NCBI RefSeq assembly: GCF_009932475.1
Contig: NZ_BJOV01000007.1
Location: forward strand, 1-39,320
Length of the DNA: 39,320 nucleotides
Source: Gordonia spumicola
GTDB taxonomy: Bacteria > Actinomycetota > Actinomycetes > Mycobacteriales > Mycobacteriaceae
Reading direction: 5' to 3'
Shown here: positions 17,833 through 28,639 of the stretch, in pieces
Position numbering within the stretch: position 1 is the first letter of the stretch
Layout of the letters: each line of letters begins with the position of its first letter
Made by a program: the position numbers and the translations under genes
The notes under the pieces: model-generated
The model's database searches: none
Told to the model about the DNA's origin: nothing
Seen by the model: the letters and a program-made list of their open reading frames with translations, nothing else

Positions 17833-19125
17833 GTGACCCAGGCGCAGAGCGTTGACGCAGCGGGCTCGTCCCAGGAATCGGCGGGTAAGTGCCCGTTCAT
17901 GCATCAGGAGGGGTGGGATTTCACCAACCCCGACATGTTGCAGCAGGGTCTGCCGGTCAAGGAGTTCGCAGAGCTCCGCAAGACCGCCCCGGTCTGGTGG
18001 AACGCACAGCTGCCAGGCAAGGGCGGCGGCTTCCACGACGGCGGCTACTGGGTCGTGTCCAAGCTCGACGACATCCGTGAGATCTCCAAGAACGCGGAAG
18101 ACTGGTCGGCCAACGCCAACGGCGTCATCATGCGCTTCGACGACGAGATGCCCGCCGAGCAGATCGAGGTCACCAAGGCCCTCCTGATCAACCACGACCC
18201 GCCGGAGCACACCCGCCTGCGCAAGATCGTGTCGCGCGCCTTCACGCCCAAGGCCGTCCACGCCCTCGAAGAGAAGCTCGACGACGCGGCCCGCGAGATC
18301 GTCCGCAAGGCGGCCGAGGCGGGCAGCGGAGACTTCGTCGATCAGGTCGCCGTCGACCTGCCGCTGCTCGCGATCGCCGACCTCCTCGGTGTCCCAGAGG
18401 AAGACCGCGTCAAGCTGTTCGACTGGTCGAACGCCATGATGAACGGCGACGATCCCGACTTCGAGATCGACCCGCTCACCGCGAACATGGAGATCCTCGG
18501 CTACGGCTACAACATGGCCGAAGAGCGTCGCAAATGCCCGGCCGACGACATCGTCACCCAGCTCGTCGAGGCCGACATCGACGGTGCGGGCCTGACCGAA
18601 GCCGAATTCGGCTTCTTCTTCATCCTGCTCACCGTCGCAGGCAACGAGACCACGCGTAACGCCATCACCCACGGCATCAACGCCTTCCTGGACAACCCCG
18701 ACCAGTGGGAACTGTTCAAGAAGGAGCGCCCCGCGACCGCCGTCGACGAGATCGTCCGCTGGGCGACCCCCGTCAACTGCTTCCAGCGCACCGCGATCCG
18801 CGACACCACCGTCGGCGGCGTCGAGATCAAGGCAGGCCAGCGCGTCGGTCTGTTCTACGGCTCGGCCAACTACGACGAAGACATCTTCGACGACCCGTAC
18901 ACGTTCAACATCCTGCGCGATCCCAACCCGCACGTCGGCTTCGGCGGCAACGGCACGCACTTCTGCATCGGCGCCAACCTGGCCCGCATGGAGATCAACC
19001 TGATGTTCAACGCGCTGGCCGACCTCGTGCCCGACATCACCAAGCTCGCGGAGCCCAACCGACTCCGCCACGGCTGGATCAACGGCATCAAGGAACTCCA
19101 GGTCGACTACGGAACGAAGTCTTGA
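17833..19125 (+). CDS. cyp125: Steroid C26/C27-monooxygenase, cytochrome P450 CYP125
   Basis: This is a 430-residue P450. It has the I-helix AGNETTRN (269-276), EIVR (306-309, ExxR), and the haem loop FGGNGTHFCIG (370-380, ligand Cys378). The N-terminal FHDGGYWVVSKLDDIREIS and the C-terminal GWINGIKELQVDY match CYP125, which oxidises the terminal side-chain carbon of cholesterol or cholestenone to the acid. The GTG at 17833 is the only sensible start: GAGGTGA lies upstream and nearby ATGs are out of frame. It is adjacent to divergent fadA5, as in M. tuberculosis. The gene is identical in both arms. Confidence 0.94.
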   Translation: MTQAQSVDAAGSSQESAGKCPFMHQEGWDFTNPDMLQQGLPVKEFAELRKTAPVWWNAQLPGKGGGFHDGGYWVVSKLDDIREISKNAEDWSANANGVIMRFDDEMPAEQIEVTKALLINHDPPEHTRLRKIVSRAFTPKAVHALEEKLDDAAREIVRKAAEAGSGDFVDQVAVDLPLLAIADLLGVPEEDRVKLFDWSNAMMNGDDPDFEIDPLTANMEILGYGYNMAEERRKCPADDIVTQLVEADIDGAGLTEAEFGFFFILLTVAGNETTRNAITHGINAFLDNPDQWELFKKERPATAVDEIVRWATPVNCFQRTAIRDTTVGGVEIKAGQRVGLFYGSANYDEDIFDDPYTFNILRDPNPHVGFGGNGTHFCIGANLARMEINLMFNALADLVPDITKLAEPNRLRHGWINGIKELQVDYGTKS

Positions 19126-19562
19126 GCGACGGCCCCGCCTACCTCGACATCGACCGCGAGAACCATCCCGCGGTCCTCGCCGGACGACGTTCGCGTGAGG
19201 CCGTCGAAGCCCGAGACAAGGAAGCCTGGCTCGCGAACTTCGCGGCCGACGGGTCCGTCGAGGACCCCGTCGGACCGTCGATGTTCGACGAAGAGGGTGT
19301 CGGTCATCGAGGCGTCGACGGTCTGTCCGCGTTCTGGGACAAGACCATCGGCACCACCGAGAAGCTCGAGTTCCTCTTCGACAAAGAGATCATCTGCGGC
19401 AACGAAGTGGCGTACATCGGCAAGATCGTCACCCACATCGCGGGTCACGTCTCCGAGGCCGAAGGCGTCTTCACCTACAAGGCCGACAGCAACGGCGACC
19501 TGGTCGCGCTGCGGGCCTTATGGTAAGTGGAAGCGACCTGCAAGTCGCTGCGAATCCTTATT
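19122..19562 (+). pseudogene. Ketosteroid-isomerase-like gene, left copy broken at 3' end
   Basis: It starts at TTG 19122 within the cyp125 stop (TTGA). The frame is sound to about 19518 and then diverges from the right copy (GGCCTTATGGTAAG instead of GGCCTTCTGGGAAG), giving a premature stop at 19524. The remaining ~40 bases carry several substitutions and indels. Error density rises toward the palindrome centre. See 19759-20199 for the intact reading. Confidence 0.8.
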
Positions 19563-19595
19563 GAATTGTTGTTGGGGTAATACGGGGCGGAGAAA

Positions 19596-19725
19596 TTCAT
19601 CCTGCGCATCCTGGACGCTCGGCCGCGCCTCGCGGGCTGGCGGGGAGCGCAGGGATGATTTTCTTCCGCCCGCAGCCCGCTAGCGCTGGCGCGATCCGGC
19701 GATGAACTTGCGCAGTATGATTTTC
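19596..19725. repeat. Centre of the palindrome: imperfect hairpin
   Basis: This is the 130 bp between the cleanly matching arms. It is itself an imperfect inverted repeat: 19634-19645 (GGGCTGGCGGGG) pairs with 19666-19678 (CCGCCCGCAGCCC) around a ~20 nt loop (19646-19665), and weaker pairing continues outward. A motif of the form GCGCAG..ATGATTTTCTT..CCGCCC occurs at 19647-19671 and 19710-19737, and inverted at 19584-19607. I see no gene and no recognisable actinobacterial telomere or IS end. It is either a natural hairpin where strand switching happened or poorly called turn-around sequence. Confidence 0.75.
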
Positions 19726-19758
19726 TTTCTCCGCCCCGTCTTACCCAACAACAATCAA

Positions 19759-20199
19759 TCAGGCTTTACGCAGCGACTTCATGGTCGCTTCCACTTCCCA
19801 GAAGGCCCGCAGCGCGACCAGGTCGCCGTTGCTGTCGGCCTTGTAGGTGAAGACGCCTTCGGCCTCGGAGACGTGACCCGCGATGTGGGTGACGATCTTG
19901 CCGATGTACGCCACTTCGTTGCCGCAGATGATCTCTTTGTCGAAGAGGAACTCGAGCTTCTCGGTGGTGCCGATGGTCTTGTCCCAGAACGCGGACAGAC
20001 CGTCGACGCCTCGATGACCGACACCCTCTTCGTCGAACATCGACGGTCCGACGGGGTCCTCGACGGACCCGTCGGCCGCGAAGTTCGCGAGCCAGGCTTC
20101 CTTGTCTCGGGCTTCGACGGCCTCACGCGAACGTCGTCCGGCGAGGACCGCGGGATGGTTCTCGCGGTCGATGTCGAGGTAGGCGGGGCCGTCGCTCAA
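19759..20199 (-). CDS. Ketosteroid-isomerase-like (SnoaL/NTF2-fold) protein
   Basis: This is a 146-residue protein with a cone-shaped NTF2-like pattern: helix EAVEARDKEAWLANFAADGSVEDPVGPS, then strands ending EAEGVFTYKADSNGDLVALRAFWEV. It resembles M. tuberculosis Rv0760c and steroid delta-isomerases. Isomerase activity is not assured; the residues that would be catalytic cannot be fixed without alignment. TTG start, coupled to cyp125 by a 4-base overlap. In M. tuberculosis the next gene after cyp125 is fadE28; here this gene takes that place and the sequence folds back about 20 bp after its stop. Confidence 0.8.
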   Translation of the reverse strand: MSDGPAYLDIDRENHPAVLAGRRSREAVEARDKEAWLANFAADGSVEDPVGPSMFDEEGVGHRGVDGLSAFWDKTIGTTEKLEFLFDKEIICGNEVAYIGKIVTHIAGHVSEAEGVFTYKADSNGDLVALRAFWEVEATMKSLRKA

Positions 20200-21488
20200 G
20201 ACTTCGTTCCGTAGTCGACCTGGAGTTCCTTGATGCCGTTGATCCAGCCGTGGCGGAGTCGGTTGGGCTCCGCGAGCTTGGTGATGTCGGGCACGAGGTC
20301 GGCCAGCGCGTTGAACATCAGGTTGATCTCCATGCGGGCCAGGTTGGCGCCGATGCAGAAGTGCGTGCCGTTGCCGCCGAAGCCGACGTGCGGGTTGGGA
20401 TCGCGCAGGATGTTGAACGTGTACGGGTCGTCGAAGATGTCTTCGTCGTAGTTGGCCGAGCCGTAGAACAGACCGACGCGCTGGCCTGCCTTGATCTCGA
20501 CGCCGCCGACGGTGGTGTCGCGGATCGCGGTGCGCTGGAAGCAGTTGACGGGGGTCGCCCAGCGGACGATCTCGTCGACGGCGGTCGCGGGGCGCTCCTT
20601 CTTGAACAGTTCCCACTGGTCGGGGTTGTCCAGGAAGGCGTTGATGCCGTGGGTGATGGCGTTACGCGTGGTCTCGTTGCCTGCGACGGTGAGCAGGATG
20701 AAGAAGAAGCCGAATTCGGCTTCGGTCAGGCCCGCACCGTCGATGTCGGCCTCGACGAGCTGGGTGACGATGTCGTCGGCCGGGCATTTGCGACGCTCTT
20801 CGGCCATGTTGTAGCCGTAGCCGAGGATCTCCATGTTCGCGGTGAGCGGGTCGATCTCGAAGTCGGGATCGTCGCCGTTCATCATGGCGTTCGACCAGTC
20901 GAACAGCTTGACGCGGTCTTCCTCTGGGACACCGAGGAGGTCGGCGATCGCGAGCAGCGGCAGGTCGACGGCGACCTGATCGACGAAGTCTCCGCTGCCC
21001 GCCTCGGCCGCCTTGCGGACGATCTCGCGGGCCGCGTCGTCGAGCTTCTCTTCGAGGGCGTGGACGGCCTTGGGCGTGAAGGCGCGCGACACGATCTTGC
21101 GCAGGCGGGTGTGCTCCGGCGGGTCGTGGTTGATCAGGAGGGCCTTGGTGACCTCGATCTGCTCGGCGGGCATCTCGTCGTCGAAGCGCATGATGACGCC
21201 GTTGGCGTTGGCCGACCAGTCTTCCGCGTTCTTGGAGATCTCACGGATGTCGTCGAGCTTGGACACGACCCAGTAGCCGCCGTCGTGGAAGCCGCCGCCC
21301 TTGCCTGGCAGCTGTGCGTTCCACCAGACCGGGGCGGTCTTGCGGAGCTCTGCGAACTCCTTGACCGGCAGACCCTGCTGCAACATGTCGGGGTTGGTGA
21401 AATCCCACCCCTCCTGATGCATGAACGGGCACTTACCCGCCGATTCCTGGGACGAGCCCGCTGCGTCAACGCTCTGCGCCTGGGTCAC
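20196..21488 (-). CDS. cyp125: CYP125, right copy
   Basis: The 430-residue product is identical to that of the left copy, with the same GTG start (21488) and haem loop. With two identical copies flanking the centre head-to-head at their 3' sides, any copy-number statement about cyp125 in this strain depends on whether the palindrome is real. Confidence 0.94.
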   Translation of the reverse strand: MTQAQSVDAAGSSQESAGKCPFMHQEGWDFTNPDMLQQGLPVKEFAELRKTAPVWWNAQLPGKGGGFHDGGYWVVSKLDDIREISKNAEDWSANANGVIMRFDDEMPAEQIEVTKALLINHDPPEHTRLRKIVSRAFTPKAVHALEEKLDDAAREIVRKAAEAGSGDFVDQVAVDLPLLAIADLLGVPEEDRVKLFDWSNAMMNGDDPDFEIDPLTANMEILGYGYNMAEERRKCPADDIVTQLVEADIDGAGLTEAEFGFFFILLTVAGNETTRNAITHGINAFLDNPDQWELFKKERPATAVDEIVRWATPVNCFQRTAIRDTTVGGVEIKAGQRVGLFYGSANYDEDIFDDPYTFNILRDPNPHVGFGGNGTHFCIGANLARMEINLMFNALADLVPDITKLAEPNRLRHGWINGIKELQVDYGTKS

Positions 21489-21531
21489 GTCATCACCTCA
21501 TTTCAAAGGTCGCGGGCCCGTCCATGTCAAC

Positions 21532-21545
21532 GAGAACCCGTTACA
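21532..21545. promoter_or_regulatory. KstR-like operator, cyp125 side, right copy
   Basis: Mirror of 17776-17789, same sequence, 43 bp upstream of the GTG at 21488. Confidence 0.6.
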
Positions 21546-21580
21546 ATTTGCTGTAGGTCACACTCTGCCACACTGGATAG

Positions 21581-22804
<1,224 letters not shown>

Positions 22805-22808
22805 CGTC

Positions 22809-23285
22809 ATGACGCAGCCCCGCCCGGACCAGCTCGACTCCCCGATCGTCGGGCGCATCATCAAGATCGGGTCGCGCCTCAACACGCGGCTGTTCAAGCT
22901 GTCCGGCGGGCGCCTCGGCGGCACCTGGCGGGTGGGGTCGGCATTCAAGAAGCCGACCCCGGTCTGCCTGCTTACGAGCACCGGACGCAAGTCGGGCGAG
23001 GCCCGCACCGTCCCCCTGCTGTACCTCCGGGACGGCGACGACGTGGTCGTCGTCGCCTCGCAGGGCGGGCTCCCCAAGAACCCGGCCTGGTACTACAACG
23101 TGACCGCCGACCCCGCCGTCACCATTCAGATCGGCAAACAGACCCTGGACTACACCGCGCGCACCGCCGACGACACCGAACGCGCCCGCCTCTGGCCGCT
23201 GCTCGTCGACCTCTACGCCGACTTCGACAACTACGCGGCCTGGACCGATCGCGTGATCCCGGTGGTCGTCTGCTCCCCCGCCTGA
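22809..23285 (+). CDS. Ddn-family F420-dependent reductase, right copy
   Basis: The 158-residue product is identical to that of the left copy. It lies downstream of fadA5 in one transcription unit and ends 15 bases before the hairpin. Confidence 0.88.
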   Translation: MTQPRPDQLDSPIVGRIIKIGSRLNTRLFKLSGGRLGGTWRVGSAFKKPTPVCLLTSTGRKSGEARTVPLLYLRDGDDVVVVASQGGLPKNPAWYYNVTADPAVTIQIGKQTLDYTARTADDTERARLWPLLVDLYADFDNYAAWTDRVIPVVVCSPA

Positions 23286-23300
23286 ACGCTGCGACGACTT

Positions 23301-23373
23301 CCGACGATCGGTCGCATCATCGAGGTCCAGTGACAGTATGCCGCCGGACCTCGATGATTCGACCGATCGTCGG
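23301..23373. terminator. Bidirectional hairpin, right copy
   Basis: Mirror of 15948-16020, with the same 28-bp stem and single mismatch. It separates the Ddn gene from the FAD oxidoreductase end. Confidence 0.8.
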
Positions 23374-23377
23374 CGTA

Positions 23378-25162
23378 TCAGACCGCTTCGGGGACGTGCT
23401 CGGCGGAACCTCCGAGTTCAGTGACGAGACCTTGAACTTCTGCGAGAAGATCACCACGGAGGTCACGGGGCGCGACATCGTGACACAGGCAGACCTTCAC
23501 CGCGGCGGCCGCAGCAACGGCGTGCTGCGCGCCGTTGCCCATGAACTTGGTGACCGATCCGGCGACGTGGGTGACGCTGATGTGCTTGCCCGCGGCGAGC
23601 AGATTGTCGACCCCGTCGGGGTATAGGCAGCGGAGCGGAATCTCGAATGGCAGACCGTCCCTGGTGTCCCACTTCCAGTCCTTGAGCCGGAAATCGTATG
23701 TCTCGTGTCCCGGATAGTGCAGACAGAATGCCCCGGAGTTCCAGGCCACGACGTCGTCGAACTGCCGATGGTCGCGGATATCGTTCTCGGTCACAACGTA
23801 CGCGCCCCGGTATCGACGGAACTCGCCCTGACCGGGGACATGCGCCACCCAGTCGAACGTCAGGTTCGCGTAGGTCTCCGGTTCGAGCTGTTTGACGTTC
23901 GCAAGTGTCCCGTACACGGCACGGAACAGGTGATCACGGATCCGCTCAGAGTCGGAGTAGGGATCGAGGTCCTGCCCGTACTCCCAGAAGTGAGTCAGCG
24001 GCTGAAGCATCCGACGACGGATGTCCGGATCCGGGGTACGGGCGTGACCTGCGACGGGTCCGGGCGCGTTGTCGATCCCGGGACGCTCGAGCTGGCCGCC
24101 GAGATTCGCATAGTCCTTGGCGACGGTCACCGCCCACGGCACGGCGGGGAACCTCGTGGGTTCATCGGCGTCGCGGGTCCGGAAGAACAATGTGTTGCCG
24201 TGGTGGTACTCCCCGCGCTGGTCCGGCGCGAGCGGTTCGTTGTACTCGCTCCGACTCTCCGCGCCGAACATCGTCTCCACGCCTGCGAGGAGGCCGAGTT
24301 TCGCGGTGCCGGTGCAATCGATGAAGAATCGCCCGCGAAACCGGGTCTCGACTCCGGAACGTGCGGCTCTCGCGTCGATCGACGTGATTCGGTCGCAGTC
24401 CCGGCGAAGGTCGAAGACCTGCTGCTCGACGAACACCGAGATCGTCCGCTCCGCGGTGAGGACTTTCATCGCGGCGAGTTCCCCGTCGCCCGATCGAGCG
24501 GCCAGTTCGTCGACGAGCGGTCCCGTCTCGCCGCGCGGGGTGAGACCGATCTCGGTGCTCGCGTTGCCGCCGAGGACAGGCCGATTCTGGACGAGCGCGA
24601 CACGCAATCCCGATCGGCCCGCGGCGAGCGCCGCCGCACAGCCGGTGATCCCGCCGCCCACGACGACGACGTCGAACTCGCCGCCGTCGACAGGCTCGTC
24701 GGGCAGGCCACGGAGACGTCGCCGCCACGTCCTGGCGTCCGGGCCCGCACCGTCGACAGGAAGATCGTCTCCGGTGGTCAGGTAGATCGCGTCGCATCGG
24801 CCGTCGAACCCAGTGAGGTCGGTGAGCGTCACCGACACCTCCCCGACCGCGAGATCGACGACGCCTGCGTCCGCCCAGCTCCAGTCCAGCCCGTTCGCCC
24901 CGAACTCCATCGGCAGGCGTACCCCGTCGATGGTCACGGCGAACCGGCCCGGGTGATGAGACGGCACCCAGTCCTTGGCGCGCACCCACACCCGATAGCA
25001 CCCCGCCGCCGCGACGTCGATCAGGGTGGTCGCGTCAGCGACCGGCGCGCCGAGTCCGTGGGCCAACAGGTACGACGCGCCCATCTCGAGATCGAACTGG
25101 GAGTCGAGGGTCCATCCACCGAAGTGGTCGAACCCGGCGGCCGGCACCAGGATGCCGGTCAC
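23378..25162 (-). CDS. Two-domain FAD oxidoreductase, right copy
   Basis: The reading of 594 residues from GTG 25162 is identical to the left copy. The start overlaps the stop of the IRED-like gene. Domain layout and flavin motifs are as in the left copy. Confidence 0.8.
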   Translation of the reverse strand: MTGILVPAAGFDHFGGWTLDSQFDLEMGASYLLAHGLGAPVADATTLIDVAAAGCYRVWVRAKDWVPSHHPGRFAVTIDGVRLPMEFGANGLDWSWADAGVVDLAVGEVSVTLTDLTGFDGRCDAIYLTTGDDLPVDGAGPDARTWRRRLRGLPDEPVDGGEFDVVVVGGGITGCAAALAAGRSGLRVALVQNRPVLGGNASTEIGLTPRGETGPLVDELAARSGDGELAAMKVLTAERTISVFVEQQVFDLRRDCDRITSIDARAARSGVETRFRGRFFIDCTGTAKLGLLAGVETMFGAESRSEYNEPLAPDQRGEYHHGNTLFFRTRDADEPTRFPAVPWAVTVAKDYANLGGQLERPGIDNAPGPVAGHARTPDPDIRRRMLQPLTHFWEYGQDLDPYSDSERIRDHLFRAVYGTLANVKQLEPETYANLTFDWVAHVPGQGEFRRYRGAYVVTENDIRDHRQFDDVVAWNSGAFCLHYPGHETYDFRLKDWKWDTRDGLPFEIPLRCLYPDGVDNLLAAGKHISVTHVAGSVTKFMGNGAQHAVAAAAAVKVCLCHDVAPRDLRGDLLAEVQGLVTELGGSAEHVPEAV

Positions 25163-26016
25163 GACGCGACCGTCGCGATCGCCGAGAACCCGCTCTCGCC
25201 CAGTCCTGCGTCCTCCGCAGAGGTCAGCAGGTCGGCCGCCGCGTGCAAGAGGTCGGCGCGACGGCCCGCCGACCGCATCGCGTCCCGGCACAGTCGCGCT
25301 CCGGCGGCGAAGACCGCGACGGTGGCCTGGTCGGTGTCATGCCTCCCCGTTTCCACGGCATGCGCCACATCGTCTGTCGCCGACCCGAGCAGCCCGATCA
25401 CGGCGTCGGTCACACCGCGGAGGTCGCCGACAGCGATTCCCTGGTCGAGTGCGTACGACGCCGCCTCGACGTATGCGGCGAGCGCGGTGATGTAGAAGCC
25501 TCCGGCCATCGTCACGTCGAGGACACTCGCGCCGCGAGGGTCGGCCGACACGTGCGACGACGGTCCGAGCGACGCGAGGGCCGCGGAGTGCTCGGACCAC
25601 GCGTGCACCGAACCCGAGTAGAGGATCAGCGCGTCTGAGGTGCCGATGTGCTGCGGATAGCAGAGGATCGCGCCGTCGAGATAGTCGATGCCGCGCTCCC
25701 TCGCCCATACGCTCATGGCCTCCGCCTCGTCGGGACTGCCTGTCCCGACGTTCACCAGGGCCGCCGATCCCCAGTCGACGACCGATGCGAGGACGTCTCG
25801 CGTTGTGTCGTAGGTCGACGTGCAACTCAGGACGATCCGCGCCTGGCGAACCGCCCCCGAAAGGTCGGCGACCGCGGTGACGCCGCCACCGACTGCCTCC
25901 GCCTTGTCCGACGTCCGGTTCCACGCGGCGACGGCGTGACCCTGCACTGCGAGGCTGCGGGCGAGCGCGGTCCCCATGAGACCGCAGCCGACGACGAGCA
26001 CGTCATGCGCACCCAT
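25159..26016 (-). CDS. Imine-reductase-like dehydrogenase, right copy
   Basis: The 285-residue product is identical to that of the left copy, with GCGLMG and the IRED-type ILYSGS segment. It starts two bases after the saccharopine-dehydrogenase-like gene. Confidence 0.8.
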   Translation of the reverse strand: MGAHDVLVVGCGLMGTALARSLAVQGHAVAAWNRTSDKAEAVGGGVTAVADLSGAVRQARIVLSCTSTYDTTRDVLASVVDWGSAALVNVGTGSPDEAEAMSVWARERGIDYLDGAILCYPQHIGTSDALILYSGSVHAWSEHSAALASLGPSSHVSADPRGASVLDVTMAGGFYITALAAYVEAASYALDQGIAVGDLRGVTDAVIGLLGSATDDVAHAVETGRHDTDQATVAVFAAGARLCRDAMRSAGRRADLLHAAADLLTSAEDAGLGESGFSAIATVAS

Positions 26017-26018
26017 CG

Positions 26019-27173
26019 TCAGGCCCCGATTTCGACGGTCGAGTCCACGGCTACCTCGTAGAGAGGGATCGACGGGTCGGGCTGGTCATAGAGCGGCGAC
26101 AAGGCCTCCATGAGCAGTTCGAACGGGACGATCTCCTCCGGCGTGTTGACGCCGGGGCGGCCGATCTGGCCGCGCAGGATCATCCGGGCCGCCATCGCGG
26201 CTGGGATCGCGGTGGCCCCGGCCATCCGGCCGGGCGACCAGCGGGTGGTCCCGACGGCCGCTCGTGCCGGCTGACCGTCCTTCTCGCCCTCCGCGAGCGC
26301 CCACAGACTCGGGGTACGGAGTGTCTTCGGCGCGTCGGCCGGGCGCTGGACACCGTTCTCGACTTTCAGTGCGGCCTCCCGCGCCGACAACGTTCCGTCG
26401 TCGACGGCGGCCATGATCGGCGCGACTGAGTCGAACCACCAGGCCGGTCCGGCCATCACGTTGTAGCAGGTCTGCAGGTCCGGGAACCGACGAGGCAAGG
26501 TCACCGTCTCGGGGTGCCCGATGGTCCGAACGCCGATCTCGCCGATGCCCGGGTACCGCAGGGTGAGCGGCTGCAGTGGCGCGACGAGGGCGGGTCGCCC
26601 GTCTTCGAGAACCTGCACGGTCCCGGTGCATTCGTGGACGAGATGCAGCAGCGCCGCGGCCGGACGTGGCCCGCCGGGTTCGCTCTCGGTGCCCGCGACC
26701 ACCCAGCCGGTGTAGAGGGCGTGCACCGTGTCGAGTTCGTCGGCCGCCCGCACCGCCAACACGTTCGACACTCCTGGGCTGGCGCCCATTCCGATCAGTG
26801 CGGTGACGCCTGCGGCCCTCGCGCGGTCGTGCCATTCCAGGGCGGCGAGCGTCGGCTCCCAGTCGTCGTTGATGTCCACGTAGTCGACGCCTGCCTCGAT
26901 CGCGGCGCTCAGGACGCGTTCGCCGAAGATCGTGAACGGGCCGAGCGCGCTGACCACCACCGACGACCCGGCGAACAAGGCAGCCAGATCGTCCGTCAGG
27001 GCGTCGACGACGATCTCCTCGATCTTCCGACGGTCGTCGCCGAGGTCGAGGGCCGCCAGCGGCGCCATGTCTCGGTCGAGGACCCGGACCTGGTCGACGT
27101 CGTCGAATCCGGCCAGGGTCTCCACTGCTTTGCGACCCATCGCGCCGGCTCCGCCGACAACTGTTACTCGCAT
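26019..27173 (-). CDS. Saccharopine-dehydrogenase-like enzyme, right copy
   Basis: The reading of 384 residues from ATG 27173, with AAGGAGAAG upstream, is identical to the left copy. A longer in-frame reading extends back through the BVMO gene in an Arg-rich frame and is not real coding sequence. Confidence 0.82.
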   Translation of the reverse strand: MRVTVVGGAGAMGRKAVETLAGFDDVDQVRVLDRDMAPLAALDLGDDRRKIEEIVVDALTDDLAALFAGSSVVVSALGPFTIFGERVLSAAIEAGVDYVDINDDWEPTLAALEWHDRARAAGVTALIGMGASPGVSNVLAVRAADELDTVHALYTGWVVAGTESEPGGPRPAAALLHLVHECTGTVQVLEDGRPALVAPLQPLTLRYPGIGEIGVRTIGHPETVTLPRRFPDLQTCYNVMAGPAWWFDSVAPIMAAVDDGTLSAREAALKVENGVQRPADAPKTLRTPSLWALAEGEKDGQPARAAVGTTRWSPGRMAGATAIPAAMAARMILRGQIGRPGVNTPEEIVPFELLMEALSPLYDQPDPSIPLYEVAVDSTVEIGA

Positions 27174-27190
27174 CTTCTTCTCCTTGTATG

Positions 27191-28639
27191 TCAGCTGAAT
27201 GTGAGGACGCCGTCGTCGACCGAAGCGAACAGATCGAGCGTGTCGGCGTAGTTCTGCGGATTGATCCACGGCGCCGCATCGCCCTGTCGCGGAAGCAGGC
27301 CCTCCGCACGACGCAGGTAGCCGGAGTCGACACCGGAGATGAACGGCAGCGCGGGCTGCTCGCCGTCGGTGAGGTCGGCGACCATCTTCTCGGCGCCGAT
27401 GTCGTCCATGTGGATCAGGACCCGACACCAGTAGTCGGTCAGCGCCTCGATGCGGAGAGTCCACGAGGCGTTGATGAAGCCGAAGGCGTACACGAGGTTG
27501 GGCACGCCGGAGATCGCGGCGCCCTTGTACGTCCACTCTCGTCCGATCTCCACCGGCCACCCGTCGACGTCGAATTCGGCTTCCCCGCCGAGCACCACAT
27601 CGAGTCCAGTCGCTTTGACGATGATGTCGGCCTCGACGCGGGTCCCGTCGGCCATCGTCAATCCGGTCGGGGTGATCCTGTCGATCGACCCGGTCACGAC
27701 GTCCGCCCTGCCGTCGCGGACGGCGTGGAACAGATCCGAGTCGGGGACGACGCATATCCGCTGGTTCCACGGCTCGTAGGTCGGAGTGAAGTGCTGCTTG
27801 CGCACGTCCTCGCCGATCTGTGCGTCAATGGCGTCGAACAGCGTCGCCTTGAACGCATCCGGGTCGCCTTTGGCCTGCGCATACACCTCCTGCTGGTTGC
27901 GAAGGTTGCGCAGGCGGATGCGCCGGAACGTCTCCTCCGGGCCGACGGTGCGGCGCAGTTCGTCCGCCTCCGGGTCGTCGCCGGTCTCGATGTGGATGTA
28001 GGTGGGCGACCGCTGGACCATCGTGACGTTCGCGGCGTCGCGCGCCAGGTTCGGGACGAGGGTGATCGCGGTGGCCCCGGACCCGATGACAGCCACCCGC
28101 TTGCCGCGGTGGTCCAAATCGTCGGGCCAGTTCTGGGCATGGAGCATCGGCCCGTCGAATGTGTCCTCGCCATCGATCGTCGGCTCGAATCCTCCGCGGT
28201 AGCTGTAGTACCCGCTCCCGAGGAACAGGTGCCTGCATCGGATGACGTCCTCGCCTACGGGCGAGTCGACCACAAGCGTCCACCGGTTGAGTTCGCTGTT
28301 CCAGGACGCCTCGGTGAGCCGCGACGAGAACCGGATGTGCTTGTCCACGCCGAACTCTGCCGCGGTGTCGACGAGATACTCCCGGATGGCGCCGCCTGCA
28401 GCGATCGCCTCCGGCCGCAGCCACGGCCGGAATGAATAGCCGAGGGTGTACATGTCACTGTCGGACCTGATGCCCGGGTACCGAAACAGATCCCAGGTGC
28501 CGCCGATGGACGCCCTGGCCTCCAGCACCGCGTATGACTTGTCCGGGCAGTTCTGGCCGAGTGCGACCGCGGCTGCGATGCCGGAGATCCCGGCGCCGAC
28601 GATCACCACGTCGAGATCTAGTGTGTTGTCGCTGGTCAT
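27191..28639 (-). CDS. Baeyer-Villiger monooxygenase, right copy
   Basis: The 482-residue product is identical to that of the left copy, with both Rossmann motifs and the FxGxxxHxxxWP fingerprint. Its ATG overlaps the ligase stop. Confidence 0.9.
   Translation of the reverse strand: MTSDNTLDLDVVIVGAGISGIAAAVALGQNCPDKSYAVLEARASIGGTWDLFRYPGIRSDSDMYTLGYSFRPWLRPEAIAAGGAIREYLVDTAAEFGVDKHIRFSSRLTEASWNSELNRWTLVVDSPVGEDVIRCRHLFLGSGYYSYRGGFEPTIDGEDTFDGPMLHAQNWPDDLDHRGKRVAVIGSGATAITLVPNLARDAANVTMVQRSPTYIHIETGDDPEADELRRTVGPEETFRRIRLRNLRNQQEVYAQAKGDPDAFKATLFDAIDAQIGEDVRKQHFTPTYEPWNQRICVVPDSDLFHAVRDGRADVVTGSIDRITPTGLTMADGTRVEADIIVKATGLDVVLGGEAEFDVDGWPVEIGREWTYKGAAISGVPNLVYAFGFINASWTLRIEALTDYWCRVLIHMDDIGAEKMVADLTDGEQPALPFISGVDSGYLRRAEGLLPRQGDAAPWINPQNYADTLDLFASVDDGVLTFS

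Noticed and set aside
19527..19758. Actinobacterial linear-replicon telomere at the centre
   Set aside because: I see only one imperfect hairpin and no series of palindromes with the short GCTNCGC-type loops known from Streptomyces or Rhodococcus ends, and no tap/tpg-like genes nearby. It remains a weak alternative, not a call.
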